DNA of 64,000 nucleotides, from IMG/VR virus record IMGVR_UViG_3300017917_004998, positions 59,064 to 123,063 of that record, one strand, 5' to 3'. Both the position numbers and the translations under genes were made by a program. Source of the stretch: a virus. This document shows positions 41,465 through 51,400 of the stretch, piece after piece (position 1 is the stretch's first letter; each line of letters opens with the position of its first letter). Under the pieces are notes generated by a model. That model was not told the DNA's origin. It ran no database searches and saw only the letters and a list, made by a program, of their open reading frames with translations.

Positions 41465-44011
41465 ATGGCTATTCCACCAAACAAAGCACCCTTCGAGGGC
41501 CTTCCTGTTTATAACGGGAACGGACAACAGAGGAATCTATCCGATCCAAGATACAGGTATCAGGACGACATTCCGAATACGTCCAAGGTAATCGATTCAA
41601 GTACTAATAATCTTTATAGTACTTCTGAAGCTGCACTAGCAAGAGCTATCCAAATCGGATGCAATGGCTATCACACAATACTCGCTTCTGACGGTGTTTA
41701 CTACTATGCTCCTTGCGAAAACGAGGGATGGCTTGTACAGAGACTGGAGCAGCTGGACAGTGCTCTCAATTTCACGTACATAGGAAATTATAGAGTACTC
41801 ACGTACGATTCGCCATTCAGATACGCCAGTTCTTTCAATGGCTGGATTATAGATACAAATGGTGCAGTAAATAACTACCCGATCGATCTCGATAGCGTTG
41901 CTAACGCAACATACTCAAACGACATTGCAATCGATTTCAGATATAGCGTAGACGGAAATAGCTGGTCACTCTGGACAAATGTAGGAACAGCCCTCACTGG
42001 ATTCAACCCATCCAAAACATCGAACGAGAGGGCAGAGATATTTTCCATCCCCCTAGATCCAGAAAAGCCTTTTTATCCAGAATTTAGATTCACATCAGTA
42101 ATCATAAATCCAGATGGCAGCATAGCTTACCAAAGTGATGAACCAATAGATCCAAATGTCGTGATCGTTGACTTTGGTCTAGATCTAACCTATGACACAA
42201 ACATCCCAGGTGGTCCAGATAGTACAATCATCAGACAACCTATACCAAAGTGCTCTCCAGAAAAATCAAACAGACCAGTCGTTTTCAATGATTGCGGACC
42301 ATTAACATTCAACCCATACAACATCAACAAAGCACTAAATCTATATCAAGATCTAAGTCTTATCGTCAATAAAATGTTTGGGTTTGAAACAAATTATTAT
42401 TCAGTACAACCGCAGTCTAGATCAAAAGATGTTGTTCTAAAGGAATGGACACTCTTCGATGTTGTTGAAGAGCAGTGCGTGAAAGTAATGGTGCCACAGA
42501 ACCAATTCCCAGACAACAAAGTCAACTATGATTCATTTGGGATAAATTTTGAAGAGCCCTTCGAGATCCAAATCGATAAAGTGTACTTCGAAAGCATCTT
42601 CGGCAAAGGTTCTCAGCCCAGAAAAAGAGACATCATCTATTTTCCTTTAACCAACAGAATCTATGAAATCAATTCAACCTATCTATTCAGGGATTTCATG
42701 TATTCTCCGGTTTACTTCAAAATCGAGCTTAAGAAATACAATCCGAAATCAAACACTTACTTCAGAGATCCTGCTTATAAGGAAGAGCTTGACGGAATTG
42801 CTATAACATCTCAGGAGTTATTTGGCGCTCAGACCAGAGATCAGGAAATCCAGATCACAAAACCACAACAGTACGCAACTTCTACAAACGACAGAGGAAC
42901 AGATCCTACACGAACCTACGTCTACGAGAATCTACCAATCGTTGGCTACGATCTGAACAACAACTGGACAATCGTCTTCAACAACTACTACGATCTAAAC
43001 GATGCATTCATAACCAACAGCGAATTTCCTTTCGAACCAAACCAATACAGAAACGGTGTAGTCTACGCAAATCTGCCAAAGCTTGAAGCGGACGGAGAGA
43101 TCTCGTACACCTGCTGGTTTGGCATGAAGAACTACGTCAATGAATCAAGTCTAACCAAGAAACCGTTCTCACCTGCCCCAATAGTTAAAGAAGCAGAAAC
43201 TCCAACCAGAATAGTTTACAATTCTTATCCCTATAAGCACGGACTAAGTGCTTGGCAAGGCTTCTCTGACAACCCGAACGGGTACGTTGCAATCCAATCC
43301 GACATCAACCACAGCGGTGGATTCGAGGTGACATCTGTTATCGACGATTACAGATTCTCCGTTGCAAATCCAAATCTTCCATATTCGCTAAATAGTCAGA
43401 CACTTAAAATGCAGAAAGCACAGGCTAGAAACCTGATCTCTGGTTATTACATAGACTCTAGCGGAAATAGAAAAGGTCTAAGAATAGATCTGATTCATTC
43501 TGGAGTTCAGGAACCAGGCAACACAAACTTTATCCAGCAGGGAAGCATCGAAGTCAGACTGAACGATCTTGTTTACAATTCAAGACTTGAGTTTGTGCCA
43601 GAATACGGAGAATGGTACGGTGTAGTCGTCAACATCTCCAATAAGTACAAACAAATGGGTATCAACTTCTGGAAGCTTTCATACGATCCAAACAATCCAC
43701 AAGAGCAATCTAGCAATCTGATAAAGGTTCAGGAATCGTACCGCACTCTCACGCAGACATATACCTTTGATCTGCCTGCTGATATAGAAACCAATCCTCT
43801 AAACCCGCTCTACGGAACAGACAACAATTCTTATCGAATCTACACATCGCCAATCCTGCTAAGCAATATTAGAATATTCAAGCAAATGATAGATATAGAT
43901 AAGCAATCAATAGTTCTAAACCAAAATATAGTAAGAGACTCACAGTTAGCCCATATTATCGATAACGCCAAGCCCACACTTGCTGTACCGAAAATATCTA
44001 GAAAAGGCTAA
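41465..44011 (+). CDS. large neck/tail structural protein (gp14-like segment)
   Basis: An 848-residue virion protein. A central part (about residues 395-425, KRDIIYFPLTNRIYEINSTYLFRD) resembles the T4-type neck protein gp14, and the gene sits just upstream of gp16 and gp17 as in T4. The N-terminal 250 residues have beta-rich, repeated-strand character, and the C-terminal 300 residues look like a concanavalin-like carbohydrate-binding domain (GLRIDLIHSG ... QGSIEVRLNDLVYNS ... GEWYGVVVNIS). If so, the neck protein has been extended into a decoration or adhesin. The assignment is a moderate inference. Confidence 0.45.
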   Translation: MAIPPNKAPFEGLPVYNGNGQQRNLSDPRYRYQDDIPNTSKVIDSSTNNLYSTSEAALARAIQIGCNGYHTILASDGVYYYAPCENEGWLVQRLEQLDSALNFTYIGNYRVLTYDSPFRYASSFNGWIIDTNGAVNNYPIDLDSVANATYSNDIAIDFRYSVDGNSWSLWTNVGTALTGFNPSKTSNERAEIFSIPLDPEKPFYPEFRFTSVIINPDGSIAYQSDEPIDPNVVIVDFGLDLTYDTNIPGGPDSTIIRQPIPKCSPEKSNRPVVFNDCGPLTFNPYNINKALNLYQDLSLIVNKMFGFETNYYSVQPQSRSKDVVLKEWTLFDVVEEQCVKVMVPQNQFPDNKVNYDSFGINFEEPFEIQIDKVYFESIFGKGSQPRKRDIIYFPLTNRIYEINSTYLFRDFMYSPVYFKIELKKYNPKSNTYFRDPAYKEELDGIAITSQELFGAQTRDQEIQITKPQQYATSTNDRGTDPTRTYVYENLPIVGYDLNNNWTIVFNNYYDLNDAFITNSEFPFEPNQYRNGVVYANLPKLEADGEISYTCWFGMKNYVNESSLTKKPFSPAPIVKEAETPTRIVYNSYPYKHGLSAWQGFSDNPNGYVAIQSDINHSGGFEVTSVIDDYRFSVANPNLPYSLNSQTLKMQKAQARNLISGYYIDSSGNRKGLRIDLIHSGVQEPGNTNFIQQGSIEVRLNDLVYNSRLEFVPEYGEWYGVVVNISNKYKQMGINFWKLSYDPNNPQEQSSNLIKVQESYRTLTQTYTFDLPADIETNPLNPLYGTDNNSYRIYTSPILLSNIRIFKQMIDIDKQSIVLNQNIVRDSQLAHIIDNAKPTLAVPKISRKG

Positions 44012-44027
44012 CCATTAAATCAAATAT

Positions 44028-44801
44028 ATGGCAAGAAGCAAACCAAAACCAGAAAAGATAGTACAGGAGCAGATCAAGGCTTCTCTAGACTCAATTCTAC
44101 TCGATGAGATGCTGGATATAGAATCAGTAAGGCCTCACGAATTACCTAGGATGAAGACCACAGATGTCATGAATTTTACTGAGGTCACCCAATCAACGGG
44201 AACCGATGCAAAATCCCTGATGGATTCTATAGTTAAGTTCTATCTGGACGAAAATCTCATCGACCAAACATCCTACGTCGATTACAAGAAAAAGATAGAT
44301 TCGATGAACATCTCGTCGATGATGCTACAGCTAAAAACAGCTCAGCATGCTATCACAAAGTTGCTTGAAGAGATAGATCTCGGGATGGCAAATCCAAGGA
44401 TGTTCGAGGTCCTAGCACAGCTGCAGTCGCAAATCATGCAGATGCCTAAAGACTATCAGAACTACATGGAAAAGATGGAGGAAAGCTACAAAAGAATAGG
44501 CAAGGAAATGGAGTCTAAAACCAATTCCGGTGCGATAGCTTTAGATTCCCCTAGTGGAGATGTTTACTCTGGTGTCAAACCTGGTGTGACCGAATCTGGT
44601 GGGATCAAAGTCAGAGGCACAAAAAGTCTCATGGAGGGTTTAAGAGACATTCTGGGTGCTGAGATCGAAGATATCAAACCGATCGAAGAGAACGAAAATT
44701 CTGTGGTGAACGCGAAGAAGAAAACTGAGATTGATGCTTCTAGAAACGTTTTAATACAGGATGATGATAAGCTAGAGATTGACGAGGACCTATTCTTATG
44801 A
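44028..44801 (+). CDS. small terminase subunit (gp16-like)
   Basis: A 257-residue protein. A helical N-terminal part, then AQHAITKLLEEIDLGMANPRMFEVLAQLQSQI, which matches the gp16-type central coiled-coil region. A long acidic tail follows. Position directly before TerL, overlapping it by ATGA, supports the call. gp16 recognises DNA and stimulates the large terminase. Confidence 0.65.
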   Translation: MARSKPKPEKIVQEQIKASLDSILLDEMLDIESVRPHELPRMKTTDVMNFTEVTQSTGTDAKSLMDSIVKFYLDENLIDQTSYVDYKKKIDSMNISSMMLQLKTAQHAITKLLEEIDLGMANPRMFEVLAQLQSQIMQMPKDYQNYMEKMEESYKRIGKEMESKTNSGAIALDSPSGDVYSGVKPGVTESGGIKVRGTKSLMEGLRDILGAEIEDIKPIEENENSVVNAKKKTEIDASRNVLIQDDDKLEIDEDLFL

Positions 44802-45289
44802 GTGTAGAAATAGAAGAAGGACTGATAGACTCCAATTATTGGTCCACGAAAAGAGTCGAAGAATTACTTTGGAGAGTCGAAGAAGAAGGTCTGGATTACA
44901 AATCTGTAGACAACCCTTTCCATGATGGCGATCCTGAACTGAAGAGAAGTAATCTCTTATGGGAATATACCAATGACGAATTACTGGAAATGCAAAAGTG
45001 TGCGAAAGATGTAATCTATTTCGCTAAATATTGCAGGGTAATGACTGACGACGGATTGGTCTATGTGAAGCTTAGAGACTACCAGCAATCTGTGTTAAGA
45101 GAGTATCAGGTAAACCGCTTTAATGTTTTTTTGGCCCCGCGACAGGTGGGCAAATGTCTCTTACCCACAACTTATATAGTAGATAAAAACAATAAAAAGG
45201 TTTCTATAAAGTCCTTAAAAAAACAAAAAAACAAAGATATTTATTCATTTGTGAAATCTTTTTTGTATAAGCTATACAATTTCTTGTAA
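44798..45289 (+). CDS. large terminase part 1 (N-extein plus N-intein)
   Basis: A 163-residue ORF. Residues 1-119 are the N-terminus of gp17-like TerL (YCRVMTDDGLVYVKLRDYQ ... NVFLAPRQVGK), ending at the Walker A lysine. Residue 120 is Cys and starts a 44-residue basic N-intein (CLLPTTYIVDKNNKKV...). The next residue of Walker A (Ser) is in the ORF at 46450. The fragment cannot package DNA alone. ATGA overlap with the small terminase. Confidence 0.9.
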   Translation: MSVEIEEGLIDSNYWSTKRVEELLWRVEEEGLDYKSVDNPFHDGDPELKRSNLLWEYTNDELLEMQKCAKDVIYFAKYCRVMTDDGLVYVKLRDYQQSVLREYQVNRFNVFLAPRQVGKCLLPTTYIVDKNNKKVSIKSLKKQKNKDIYSFVKSFLYKLYNFL

Positions 45290-45320
45290 CGTCTGCCATA
45301 GTGTCAGATACATACATAGA

Positions 45321-45330
45321 CTATATAAAA
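45321..45330 (+). promoter_or_regulatory. CTATATAAAA promoter-like box
   Basis: 10 bases upstream of the endonuclease ATG. It would let the endonuclease be expressed apart from the terminase halves. Confidence 0.35.
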
Positions 45331-45340
45331 TAGATTAAAA

Positions 45341-46453
45341 ATGAAACAAAGAGAAAAAAAAGAATTTTTGTGTAAAAATTGTGGAACAAACTACACCTCT
45401 AGCTCAATGAACAGCCAATTCTGTACAATTGACTGCAGGAAAGAATTTAAGGTAAAAGACGGGAAAGAACCAGATAAAGATTATGTGATCTGTAAAATCT
45501 GCAGCAGGGCAACATCAAACGTTACTGGTGTGCACCTTAGAAACCATCCGGGCTGGACAGCTGAGAGATACAAAAAAGAATTCCCAGGAATTCCTGTTAT
45601 AGCTTCTAACGTGCTTGAAAGAATAACAGAGGGCTCTAAAAAAGCAGGTGCACTAATGAGCGAGCCACACCATAGAGAAAGACAAAGCAAGATGATGCTT
45701 GGAGAAAAAAACCCAATGCACAAATCGAATACCACTGACGAAGAAAGAAGATCAGTGTCTCCGTTTTCTCCAGATTTCTACCTCAAAAAATTTCCCAATA
45801 TTACCCAGGAAGAAGCAGAAGCCATGGCTAAAGATAAGCTTTCAGAAAACGCAATCATCTCGTGGGTTAAAAAAGAATATTGGATGAATAAGGGCTACAC
45901 TGAGGAGGAAGCAATCAAAATTATTTCAAAAAAGCAGGCGACATTTTCTTTGGAGAAGTGCATCGAGAAATACGGAAAGCAAGAGGGGATTAAAAAATGG
46001 GAGGAAAGACAAAAGAAATGGAAGTATAAAGTCTTTAATGATACAACCCACATCTCAAGAGGATATTCTAAAATTAGCGAAGAATTCATAGGTTCTTTGC
46101 TTGATGTTTTAAATAAAATGGGCTATCCCAATTCTGACATCCTACATGGTAAAAATGAAAAATTCATCAGGACTAAAGAAGGTAATGTTTATAAATATGA
46201 TTTGGTTTTTTCTAATCTAAAGAAAATAATCGAATTTAATGGGGATTTTTGGCATGCAAACCCAAATTTGTTTGAATCAAATTATCTAAATAAGCCAAAA
46301 AATATGACCGCAAAAGAGATATGGGAATATGATGCGGAAAAGAAAAAAACAGCAGAGTCTCACGGATATACAGTTTTTACTTTGTGGGAGGGAGACTATA
46401 GACAAGATAAAACAATGGCAATTAAAAAGTGCCTAGATTACTTACTGATATGA
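45341..46453 (+). CDS. free-standing Vsr-like homing endonuclease
   Basis: A 370-residue protein. N-terminal zinc-ribbon-like Cys pairs (CKNCGTNY ... FCTIDC and CKICSRAT) are followed by a NUMOD-like helical middle with MLGEKNPMH. The C-terminal domain has the Vsr/EDxHD signature: YKYDLVFSN, KKIIEFNGDFWHANP, and AKEIWEYDAEKK ... GYTVFTLWEGDY. This matches the endonuclease family described inside split-intein genes. It would cut intein-free terminase genes and spread the element. Its stop overlaps the next ATG (ATGA). Confidence 0.85.
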   Translation: MKQREKKEFLCKNCGTNYTSSSMNSQFCTIDCRKEFKVKDGKEPDKDYVICKICSRATSNVTGVHLRNHPGWTAERYKKEFPGIPVIASNVLERITEGSKKAGALMSEPHHRERQSKMMLGEKNPMHKSNTTDEERRSVSPFSPDFYLKKFPNITQEEAEAMAKDKLSENAIISWVKKEYWMNKGYTEEEAIKIISKKQATFSLEKCIEKYGKQEGIKKWEERQKKWKYKVFNDTTHISRGYSKISEEFIGSLLDVLNKMGYPNSDILHGKNEKFIRTKEGNVYKYDLVFSNLKKIIEFNGDFWHANPNLFESNYLNKPKNMTAKEIWEYDAEKKKTAESHGYTVFTLWEGDYRQDKTMAIKKCLDYLLI

Positions 46454-48333
46454 GAGTAAAACTTAAAAAATTAATACTAAGATTAATCTCCCTGATAGAA
46501 AGATTTGAATTCAGGCATCTGGATCTTGACCAGAACGATCACAACAAAAAAATCATAAATGAATCAGACATCGATGTTCAGGTTCTGTCTGATACTGGAT
46601 TTGTTAAAGCTTATAAATATCTAGAAACTCAGCCCTATGACGTTTGGTTTCTAGAACTGGAAAATGGTGATTTTATAGACTGCGCAGACATTCACATTGT
46701 ATATGACCAGGATCTGAACGAAGTCCTCGTCAAAGACCTTCAAATAGGAGATCTTGTGATAACATCAAAAGGTACGAGCAAAGTAAAGTTCTTAGAGAAT
46801 ACCGGTATCCCAGTTTCGATGGTCGATTTATCGATAGATCATCCAAATCACAGATATTACACAAACGATATACTTTCTCACAACAGTATCACGTCTGCGA
46901 TTATTCTTGTTTGGTATCTGCTTTTCAACCACGATAAAAATGCTATGATCCTAGCAAACGTTGGTTCTACTGCGGAAGAATTGATGGACAAGATCAAAGC
47001 GATAGTGAAAGGCCTTCCGTGGTTTTTGAAACCCGGAATTATTGTGAATAACGTTATGTCAATGAAATTTGACAATGGCTGCAGGGCAATTGCTAAAACG
47101 ACAACCAAAACATCAGCGATTGGTTTTACCATCCACTTTTTGTATATGGATGAGTTTGCACACATCCATCCCAATTTTATTGAAAGCTTTTTTAGATCTA
47201 CGTATCCGACAGTTTCCTCGTCAAAGGTTTCCCGTATTATCATAACCTCGACACCCAACGGAATGAACAAATTCCATGACATCTACCAGGATGCAGTCAC
47301 AGGAGAAAACAGTTTTAACCCGATTAGAGTTGACTGGTGGCAGGTTCCTGGCAGGGATGACGAATGGAAAAAAGAGGAGATTGCCAACCTGGGCAGTGAG
47401 GAATTGTTCAATCAGGAATACGGAAACCAATTCTTAAGTTCTTCCACGTTGCTATTGGGATCTAACGAGCTCAAAAAAATTAAAAGCAACGAGGCAGAGT
47501 ATGTGTGGCGTGAGATTGATGCTCTTGGAGATGCCGGGGTCAAGTACGAAAATCTGAGATGGCATCCGAAATTTTCACCGGACGGCAGGGATCTTGATTT
47601 AATGTCCAAATCATTTGTGCTGTCTGTAGACCTTGCTGGTGGTAGCAAAGGTGACTATACAGTCCTGAACATTTTCAAAATAATCCCGTTGCCAAGAAAG
47701 ATCATAGAAGCTATGGACGATTTCTCTGACGAGGCAGATTTTTTCGGTCTTCTTCAGGTTGGAATCTTCAGAGACAATGAGATCCAGATTGAGGACTTTA
47801 AAAAATTCCTTGAGATCCTGGTAACTAAATTCTTCGACAAAGAGAAGATAAAAATTCTGCTGGAGGTCAATTTCAAGGGTGATCTTCTTCTGGACAAGCT
47901 TACACTAAACGACAACATCCCACCTGAGGTCTTTTTGTACACTAAACACACTGAATCTGCAAGAACCGCTAAACCAGGTATTAAGTACAACGAGAAAAAC
48001 AAGGAAAAATACTGTGAGATGCTTAGAATCCTGACTAGATCTAACAGGATCATTCTGAATGAAAAATTGTGGACAATCCCAGAGCTTTTCTCATTTGGTC
48101 TTACTGGAAAGGGAACTTATGCTAGTCAATCCGGACACGATGATGTTGCGATGACTGTTGTTAATCTGTCTGCATTATTTGAAGGCAATGCCTTTTTTGA
48201 CCTGATCAGCGAAATATACGATCAGCTTGATGAGTCTTACAGAGAATTAATTGAAAGCAAACTTGATGATAGCGACGAAGAAGGCGGTACCAAAGAGGGA
48301 GGTTTCTATGGTTCGTTCAGTAAACTCCTTTAA
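46450..48333 (+). CDS. large terminase part 2 (C-intein plus C-extein)
   Basis: A 627-residue ORF from ATG 46450 (an in-frame start at 46429 would overlap the endonuclease gene). Residues 1-145 are the C-intein, with a basic amphipathic start (MRVKLKKLILRLISLIERFEF). The remainder is the gp17 ATPase/nuclease: LYMDEFAHI (Walker B), ITSTPNGMN, and nuclease motifs SVDLAGGSKGDYT, ILLEVNFKGDLLLD and GHDDVAMTVV. The joined protein is 119 + 482 = 601 residues (T4 gp17: 610). Confidence 0.9.
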   Translation: MRVKLKKLILRLISLIERFEFRHLDLDQNDHNKKIINESDIDVQVLSDTGFVKAYKYLETQPYDVWFLELENGDFIDCADIHIVYDQDLNEVLVKDLQIGDLVITSKGTSKVKFLENTGIPVSMVDLSIDHPNHRYYTNDILSHNSITSAIILVWYLLFNHDKNAMILANVGSTAEELMDKIKAIVKGLPWFLKPGIIVNNVMSMKFDNGCRAIAKTTTKTSAIGFTIHFLYMDEFAHIHPNFIESFFRSTYPTVSSSKVSRIIITSTPNGMNKFHDIYQDAVTGENSFNPIRVDWWQVPGRDDEWKKEEIANLGSEELFNQEYGNQFLSSSTLLLGSNELKKIKSNEAEYVWREIDALGDAGVKYENLRWHPKFSPDGRDLDLMSKSFVLSVDLAGGSKGDYTVLNIFKIIPLPRKIIEAMDDFSDEADFFGLLQVGIFRDNEIQIEDFKKFLEILVTKFFDKEKIKILLEVNFKGDLLLDKLTLNDNIPPEVFLYTKHTESARTAKPGIKYNEKNKEKYCEMLRILTRSNRIILNEKLWTIPELFSFGLTGKGTYASQSGHDDVAMTVVNLSALFEGNAFFDLISEIYDQLDESYRELIESKLDDSDEEGGTKEGGFYGSFSKLL

Positions 48334-48348
48334 ATTACAAAACGTATT

Positions 48349-48357
48349 GATATATAA
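48349..48357 (+). promoter_or_regulatory. GATATATAA late-promoter-like box, copy 1
   Basis: First of two boxes before the tail sheath gene, 78 bases upstream of its ATG. Confidence 0.5.
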
Positions 48358-48400
48358 AGTTAAGATTGGTGAACCGTGCATAAATGTACGCCTTCCGATC

Positions 48401-48409
48401 GATATATAG
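48401..48409 (+). promoter_or_regulatory. GATATATAG late-promoter-like box, copy 2
   Basis: Second box, 26 bases upstream of the sheath ATG, preceded by CGATC. Two tandem boxes suit a highly expressed gene. Confidence 0.55.
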
Positions 48410-48435
48410 AATGTAAAAATATCTTCTGAACAATA

Positions 48436-51400
48436 ATGGCAAAGAAAATCAAACTTGATTTATCCCAATTTAAAGCCTCTGGTGTTTACACGTTAGAGTT
48501 TGATGCTACGGAAAACGTCATCCTTACGTCCCAGACAATCAGATTGGTGGTGGGATTTTCGAATAAAGGTCCTTTCAACGCACCAGTCTATATCCCAGAC
48601 ATTACAACTGCAGTTGCTATCTTTGGTGAAATTGACAAGACACTGGAAGCACAGGGATCTTATTTCCAAAGATCAATTTTAACCTGTTTGCAAACTGGAC
48701 CTGTATTTGCCTTAAATCTTCTTAAGCTGAACGACGACGAAACAAGTCCAACTGTAGATAAGGTCGACTATTTCGGATTCTCTGTAGCAACAGACGAACC
48801 AAACGGAGTTCTTACATCAAGACTTTACTCTTCTTTCTATAATAAGGAAAGATTCTGGTTTGCTGATGTTGATTATTTCTTGGCTACTATGTCGGTAGTT
48901 GATCAGGGAAGAATTTTCAACCTTGTTAATCTTGGTCAGTCACCTATGAGTGTGATTGTAAGAAAATCAACTGATGCAGTTCCTCCTTTGCAAGGTTATG
49001 ACGTATTTGCTATTGATTGGTATGGAGCAAACAACGTACCTAGCTATGTTCACCCATACGATTACATTTCTGATTGGTTTATTGATGTAATCTCGGTTTC
49101 TGGCGATTGGACAGATTATGTAGCTCTTTCAGAAGATCCAGAGTGGAGTGCATACTTTACTAGAAATGGTTTCATTAAAGATCAAATCAACAATTTCTTA
49201 AGCCAACAGAACGTAAATATCATTGGTCAGGTTACAGGATGTTTAATTCCTAACTTTGTAGATCTTAACGGAAACAACCAATATATTGAAACGTTAATTA
49301 ACAACAATACTCCTTCTACAGGTTTATTCTGTGCTGTTGATGAAGAAGCATTGGATTACCTATGCCAAAATAGATTCAAAGTCGATTTAGTTGGTAACTT
49401 CTTAATTGATGAATTAACCGGAGATAGAGACTTGCAAGATCCTAAACTTAATTTCTTGAGTTACGATCAGCAATTAATTCAGGATTATCTTTATACACAG
49501 AATGTAACAGGAATAACTGGTGCATCAGGATCTGCTGGAGGAACCAACGTTGGAAGCTTATTCCATACAGTTGAAAACGAGGGAGGCACAGCGGGTGTAT
49601 CTGCTGTAGCATTCGACGCTTTCAGTCCTAGTGCAACATTCGGAGGTCTTCATTATCTACAAACAAACACTGGTGTAGCAACTGGTGGTGTGGTAAAGGT
49701 AACAATCACAAACGGTGGTACTGGATATACTTCTTCACCGACAGTTATTTTTAATAATACTGCAGGTACAGGAGCTTCTGCTACAGCAACAGTTACTGCT
49801 GGTGCAGTTTCTTCGATCACTCTTACCAACGTAGGAAATGGCTATTCTGCAGTTCCGTCTATTTCATTCTCCGGTGGTGGTACAGCTGCAACTGGTGCTG
49901 CAGCTTTTGCTGTTATTAGAAGTGGTGCATCCTTAACCTCTGCAGAAAAATTAAGACTAAAAGATTACCTTACCCCCTCAGCTTCTAGCGCACCTTTTAT
50001 ATTAGGACAAGTTGGAATACCTACCGGATTAACTGGCACTGTAATTAATCAGTTTAATAACGGGGATCTTGTAAAACTTAAAGTTGTTGGTGTTTCTGAG
50101 GTAGCTCAGAATTTGATTATTACCTACAGTCACCCATTAGACAACGCAGTTTATGCTTCTCAGGGTATTACTGTTACTCCAACATTTGATACACAGGGAA
50201 CTACTGCAAATGGCGTTGTAAATTACTTCTACAACTTTGGAGCCTCTGATTATTTAAACATTGAAAACGTTACTGCTATAACTGGTGGAGCATCTTCAAA
50301 TGCTTTAGCTGGTCTTATCTCGACTAATTTGTACCAAAATATACTTTATCAAGAAGTAGCTGATGGTGATGTAATCTGGCTAAGTGCAGATGGAGTATCT
50401 AAGTATTATTTGGACACTCAGCTTACAGTTGACAGAGACCAATACAACATTTCATACGTTAGAGCATTTAACGATATAACAAGGATCAACCCTTCATCAC
50501 TTGTAAACTACCCAGCTTTCTCAAACGGAACAGTTGGTCCGTATGCAAGTGACAATATTGGTTTGCCTGTTGCAGCTGGAAAAACGGACATCGTGTCGAC
50601 AGTTTCTTCAATTAACCAATACTTAGACGTTGTTTTGAAGATCGATAGCACAAGCTTTAATTTTGCGCCAGACCCTGTTAATAATCTTATCATTTCAGTT
50701 GGTGATTATTTAGTTTCTACAGATCTTTCACTTTGTGAAACTGTAGGTGCTAATAGACAAGGCAGACTTACTAAAGTTACTTCTGTAGCACAGACTGCAA
50801 CTTCTGGTGTAGTTAGAGTCACAACTGCAAGACCAATTTTATACTACGCAGGAAACACAATTCAAGTACAGAAGTTCAAATCTATCCCTCAGTTTACAAG
50901 ATCGTTTGATTTCATTTACCTTGCTGGTTATACAATGAGAAATGATCAAAGACCTAATAACACTGATGCTAGAGTTTCTGAGATTCTTGATGTTATGTAC
51001 AATACAAACATAGCAGCAACACTTGCAGCTAAAGATGTAATTTCGTTCAGATACATCATCGATACTTTCAGCGGTCAGATTTTGCCAAATTCAAAATACC
51101 AATTGAGCAAATTGGCTATGATGAGACAGAAGGCTTTGGCTTTCATCAATGCTCCTTCAATGGCACAATTTAGAGCAAGTACTGATCCTAGATTTACTGC
51201 AGCACCTACAAACGTTAATCCATACCCACCTTTGCAAGCTCAATATATTGCAGAAGGAGGTAACCTTTCGTTGAATCCTAGTTATACCTTTAGCTTGCCA
51301 ACGGAGGATCTCGGAGCATCGTATGCAGCTTTCTATACCCCGTATATTACTGTCAGAGAGAACAACAAAAACGTAAACGTTCCACCAGCAGCATTTGTAT

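Larger units (their letters stand above)
45155..46884 (+). other. split intein of TerL, with an embedded homing endonuclease gene
   Basis: N-intein 45155-45286 (44 aa) and C-intein 46450-46884 (145 aa) are separated by a free-standing gene at 45341-46453. The C-piece ends VDLSIDHPNHRYYTND then LSHN, with Ser +1. Insertion is at the same Walker A point known for the AceL-TerL intein. This is the 'fractured gene' layout reported from metagenomes by Dassa and colleagues (2009). Confidence 0.9.

Noticed and set aside
45341-46453. The ORF between the terminase halves as part of the terminase
   Set aside because: Its motifs are zinc-ribbon and Vsr-like endonuclease, not ATPase or nuclease of TerL, and the joined exteins alone already give full-length TerL.
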